Assembly (NCBI RefSeq): GCF_902498995.1
Contig: NZ_CABVLY010000017.1
Location: 124,001 to 188,000 of the forward strand
Source of the DNA: Burkholderia anthina
GTDB taxonomy: Bacteria; Pseudomonadota; Gammaproteobacteria; Burkholderiales; Burkholderiaceae
Length of the DNA stretch: 64,000 nt
Direction of reading: 5' to 3'
Shown: in pieces, positions 59,901 through 64,000 of the stretch
Layout: each line of letters begins with the position of its first letter
How positions within the stretch are numbered: position 1 is the first letter of the stretch
Made by a program: the position numbers and the translations under genes
The notes under the pieces: generated by a model
Told to the model about the DNA's origin: nothing
Seen by the model: the letters and a program-made list of their open reading frames with translations, nothing else
Database searches by the model: none

Positions 59901-60975
59901 GGTCGACGACCGCTTTGCCGCGTTGCGCGACATCTCGAATGGAGGCGGAAGCCGCGCGCCTGACGGTGAGCCGGCCATACCGCATGCGGCGGCCGGCGTT
60001 GGCGAGATGCCGCGCCTGGACGGCATCATCGGTCTGGTGGGCAGAGAGTACATGCGCCTTTCGATGATTAACGACGCTCTCGCGAGCGGCAGCATGCCCG
60101 CGGCGGACAGTCTGCGTTCGGCGATGCAGTTCGAAGCCGAGACGTTGCCGGCACCGTTGCGAGCGGTGCTCGGAAGCATTGCAGCGCGGTCGGGTGAACG
60201 GGTGGAGCGCGGTGTCAGGTCGCTGCTGACGTCGCAGATCGATGTCGGCGTCGGCGCTTTGTGCCGCAGCGCGATTGAAGGCAAGTATCCGTTCGCGGAC
60301 AGCGCGCAAGAGGTCGAGATGGACGACTTCAATCGTCTGTTCGCAGCGGGCGGGGTGTTTGACGAATTTTTCCGGAAGGCCCTGGCCCATCGCGTCGATA
60401 CGGACGTCCGGCCATGGCGCTACAAGCCGACCGTGCCGGGTATGGCGTCGATACGAGAGCCGGATCTCGAGCCGTTCGAACAGGCCGCCGCGATCCGTCA
60501 GACCTTCTTCCGCGATCCCGGGGCCGCTCGGATGTCGTGGAAGCTGGGTCTCAAGGTCGTGTCGATGGATCCGGAGATCACGGATCTGCTGATCGACATC
60601 GACGGACAGAGCATGCGCTATGCGCACGGTCCGGTCACGACGGTGCCCATCACCTGGCCCGGGCCGCGCGGCGGATCGATGGCCGGCCTCACGGCCAACC
60701 CGCGCGTGCGGCCGGACACGTCGACCATCGTGACCGAAGGGCCGTGGGCGTTGTTCCGCCTGATCGATCGGGCACGCGTGACATCGACGTCGTCGTCGAG
60801 CCGCGGCGTCGCGGATTTCATATTCGACGGCCGCCATGCCTCGCTCGAATTGACGTCGGGCAGCTATGCGGGGCTGCAGCCGCTCGATTTGATGCGGCGG
60901 TTTCGTTGTCCGGGCAGCGGGAGCGCGCGCGGGGCGGAAGCGGTTGCGTTGCTTCGTTCCAACGAAGCCCGATAG
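56986..60975 (+). CDS. tssM: T6SS inner-membrane protein TssM (IcmF)
   Basis: A 1329-aa IcmF protein. Three N-terminal membrane helices (within about 16-125) are followed by a cytoplasmic NTPase domain with intact Walker A at 198-205 (GSTGAGKTALI) and LIDTAGRYT as Walker B. A later membrane helix (about 543-560, FGMHLSLILVAAWLALSF) leads to a large periplasmic part ending in the beta domain that binds TssJ (GPRGGSMAGLTANPR, GPWALFRLIDRARV). It starts 13 bases after tssL. Confidence 0.96.
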   Translation: MQYLNRLLKMVRSRQMLIFAMAIVAVATIWLAGPLVAFDDYRPFETVAARALATVLVLATLLFGLFGWPYGFLIVALVCAVVWCFGPSLKFGTAYPLAPSWARVLAISILLAGCAIYGLHRLWKALRRDSAWLQRVLNPSSKEQDVGSRSCDDMRAIESSMARAIEKLKRIRGEKAGLGRLLESQRYLYELPWYMVMGSTGAGKTALILNSGLDFPEAEQMIAAARKRRVGTANCDWWFTNKAVLIDTAGRYTVQHALPQGEGAAADASARDNAVEWRGFLEQLRKRRARAPVNGVLLAVSVETLLTLSPSEREMFAASMRARLHELHGDLGIRFPIYLMVTKLDLLPGFCEYFDFLTTQEREQVFGFTLPYRDRDPQYGYDTLHLDCAAELRELGRRIEDGIDARLLQILELERRKKLYALPSEFRSLCDALTELISRVFLESTYDDTRLHGMLRGVYFTSAVQGDARVPADVTTVMQRLRRGLAGVVGGDAPEDMPVRPGRVEPAGYRSYFLNDLFRHVVVTEGHLVRGNRRWEMRFRALRFGMHLSLILVAAWLALSFSRSFENNREYLDTVGRKSEALASRIASGDRKMPLGAMAPVLSAARDLPKFDGLDLDDPGLAWRYGMYTGASVRGAADGTYARLLNRMLLPELTARMGSVLGAQIEARNADDVYGTLSVYLMLGDRSRYDTEAIKAWVMNDWERGKVAASPVELDIMVGHLDALLAQGASAAPAGTLDMHLVQRARDFLGRVPASGRLYERAIASMAGQAPENVTLSRAAGPQAPWVFALADGSAFERGIPGLYTLEGYRGVFDKLLPEFLDRTRKQDAWVMGRAGGPLERTLSSASVGASVAGSDTLADEIRHRYLIDYGNYWTRFVDDIRLVMGGDDPSSLDMQTLRMLVESDSPLVRLVRTVVHETSLSMSDGAQQASLADATVKHVAGGGTRVARAVEAAGKALDAGRPSRKKMERELVDDRFAALRDISNGGGSRAPDGEPAIPHAAAGVGEMPRLDGIIGLVGREYMRLSMINDALASGSMPAADSLRSAMQFEAETLPAPLRAVLGSIAARSGERVERGVRSLLTSQIDVGVGALCRSAIEGKYPFADSAQEVEMDDFNRLFAAGGVFDEFFRKALAHRVDTDVRPWRYKPTVPGMASIREPDLEPFEQAAAIRQTFFRDPGAARMSWKLGLKVVSMDPEITDLLIDIDGQSMRYAHGPVTTVPITWPGPRGGSMAGLTANPRVRPDTSTIVTEGPWALFRLIDRARVTSTSSSSRGVADFIFDGRHASLELTSGSYAGLQPLDLMRRFRCPGSGSARGAEAVALLRSNEAR

Positions 60976-61048
60976 CGTTGTTGGCGCGTTCTTCCGGCAT
61001 TCCTGGCCGGATCGTTTTCGACGAACATGATTTAGATGAGAGGTGCGC

Positions 61049-63634
<2,586 letters not shown>

Positions 63635-63680
63635 CGGTGACCATGGGTTATCCCTTGTCGTTTCGAGGAGAATATTCGCT

Positions 63681-64000
63681 ATGTTTGCAGCAGCCCGCGT
63701 GGGCGATTCCGTAGGGCCGGGTGGTGAGATTACGTCCGGTTCGTCGTCAGTCCTGATCAACGGAAAGGCGGCGGCATTGGCCGGCGTGAGTTCGGCGACT
63801 TGTCCATTGCATTTATCCGCACAGGCGATTGTTCAGGGATCGGATACCGTCTTGATCAACGATGTACCTGCAGCGCGGGTTGGGGACAAGACGTCCTGTG
63901 GCGAGTCGATCAATTCAGGTTCTCAGGATGTGCTGATTGGAGAGGGAGGCGGCGGGCGCACCGCCGCCTCCGTTGCGGCTACACCGGCCACCCCTGCCGC
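63681..64000 (+). CDS. PAAR-domain T6SS spike tip / effector, 5' part (runs off window)
   Basis: ATG at 63681, 46 bases after vgrG, behind CGAGGAG. The open frame continues to the window end. The first about 95 residues form a PAAR domain (MFAAARVGDSVGPGGEITSG, VLINGKAAALAGVSSATCPL, VLINDVPAARVGDKTSCGES, DVLIGEGGGGRTAA) that caps the VgrG spike. An Ala/Thr/Pro-rich linker begins at the edge, suggesting a C-terminal effector domain beyond the window. Confidence 0.9.
   Translation, partial: MFAAARVGDSVGPGGEITSGSSSVLINGKAAALAGVSSATCPLHLSAQAIVQGSDTVLINDVPAARVGDKTSCGESINSGSQDVLIGEGGGGRTAASVAATPATPA

Overview
The window is high-GC proteobacterial DNA. Its codon use, OmpC-type porin tail, SSS transporter, UPF0126 protein, H-NS-like protein with the typical short C-terminal DNA-binding motif, and the combination of fimbriae, a trimeric autotransporter and a T6SS point to a Burkholderia-type beta-proteobacterium, probably a secondary-replicon or accessory region. 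This assignment is inferred from gene content; no rRNA or tRNA gene is present to confirm it.

Layout. 1-3830: metabolic genes on the plus strand (porin end, small DUF3311-type membrane protein, sodium:solute symporter, amidohydrolase). 3890-6207: a scar zone with a decayed chemotaxis-receptor tail, a flippase, and an initiating sugar-phosphate transferase cut down to its N-terminal half. 6665-11657: minus-strand chaperone-usher fimbrial operon 1 (pilin, chaperone, usher, two-domain adhesin). 11896-14301: four co-directional genes, an unknown 81-aa protein, an acyl carrier protein, a FabF-like ketosynthase and an unknown 158-aa protein. 14905-16250: UPF0126 channel and cytochrome b561. 16557-28674: a secreted chitin-type LPMO followed by a 13-gene hybrid type II secretion / type IV-pilus-like operon ending with an OmpR-type response regulator. 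29399-31520: Tat-type beta-carbonic anhydrase, DsbC-like protein, and a tiny secreted His-rich protein. 31981-35406: YadA-like trimeric autotransporter with tandem 399-bp repeats. 36305-43713: CHASE2 histidine kinase, a hybrid kinase with Hpt plus RcsB-like regulator, and an H-NS-like protein. 43876-45309: a compact candidate RiPP cassette (40-aa precursor, strong intergenic hairpin, M29/NicX-like metalloenzyme, broken small third gene, upstream palindrome). 45807-50618: chaperone-usher operon 2. 50946-64000: T6SS operon tssB-C-hcp-J-K-L-M-vgrG-PAAR, running off the end.

How it works together. Most of the window builds surface or secreted machinery: two fimbriae, a hybrid secretion/pilus system probably linked to the LPMO, a trimeric adhesin and a contractile injection system. 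Three sensor/regulator modules and an H-NS-like silencer sit among them. GC-rich hairpins occur directly after the genes for abundant products (both major pilins, Hcp, the RiPP-like precursor), which suggests that subunit-to-machinery ratios are set at the mRNA level.

The best candidates for undescribed biology are the 40-aa precursor / M29-like enzyme cassette at 43.9-45.3 kb and the ACP-ketosynthase group attached to fimbrial operon 1 at 11.9-14.3 kb.
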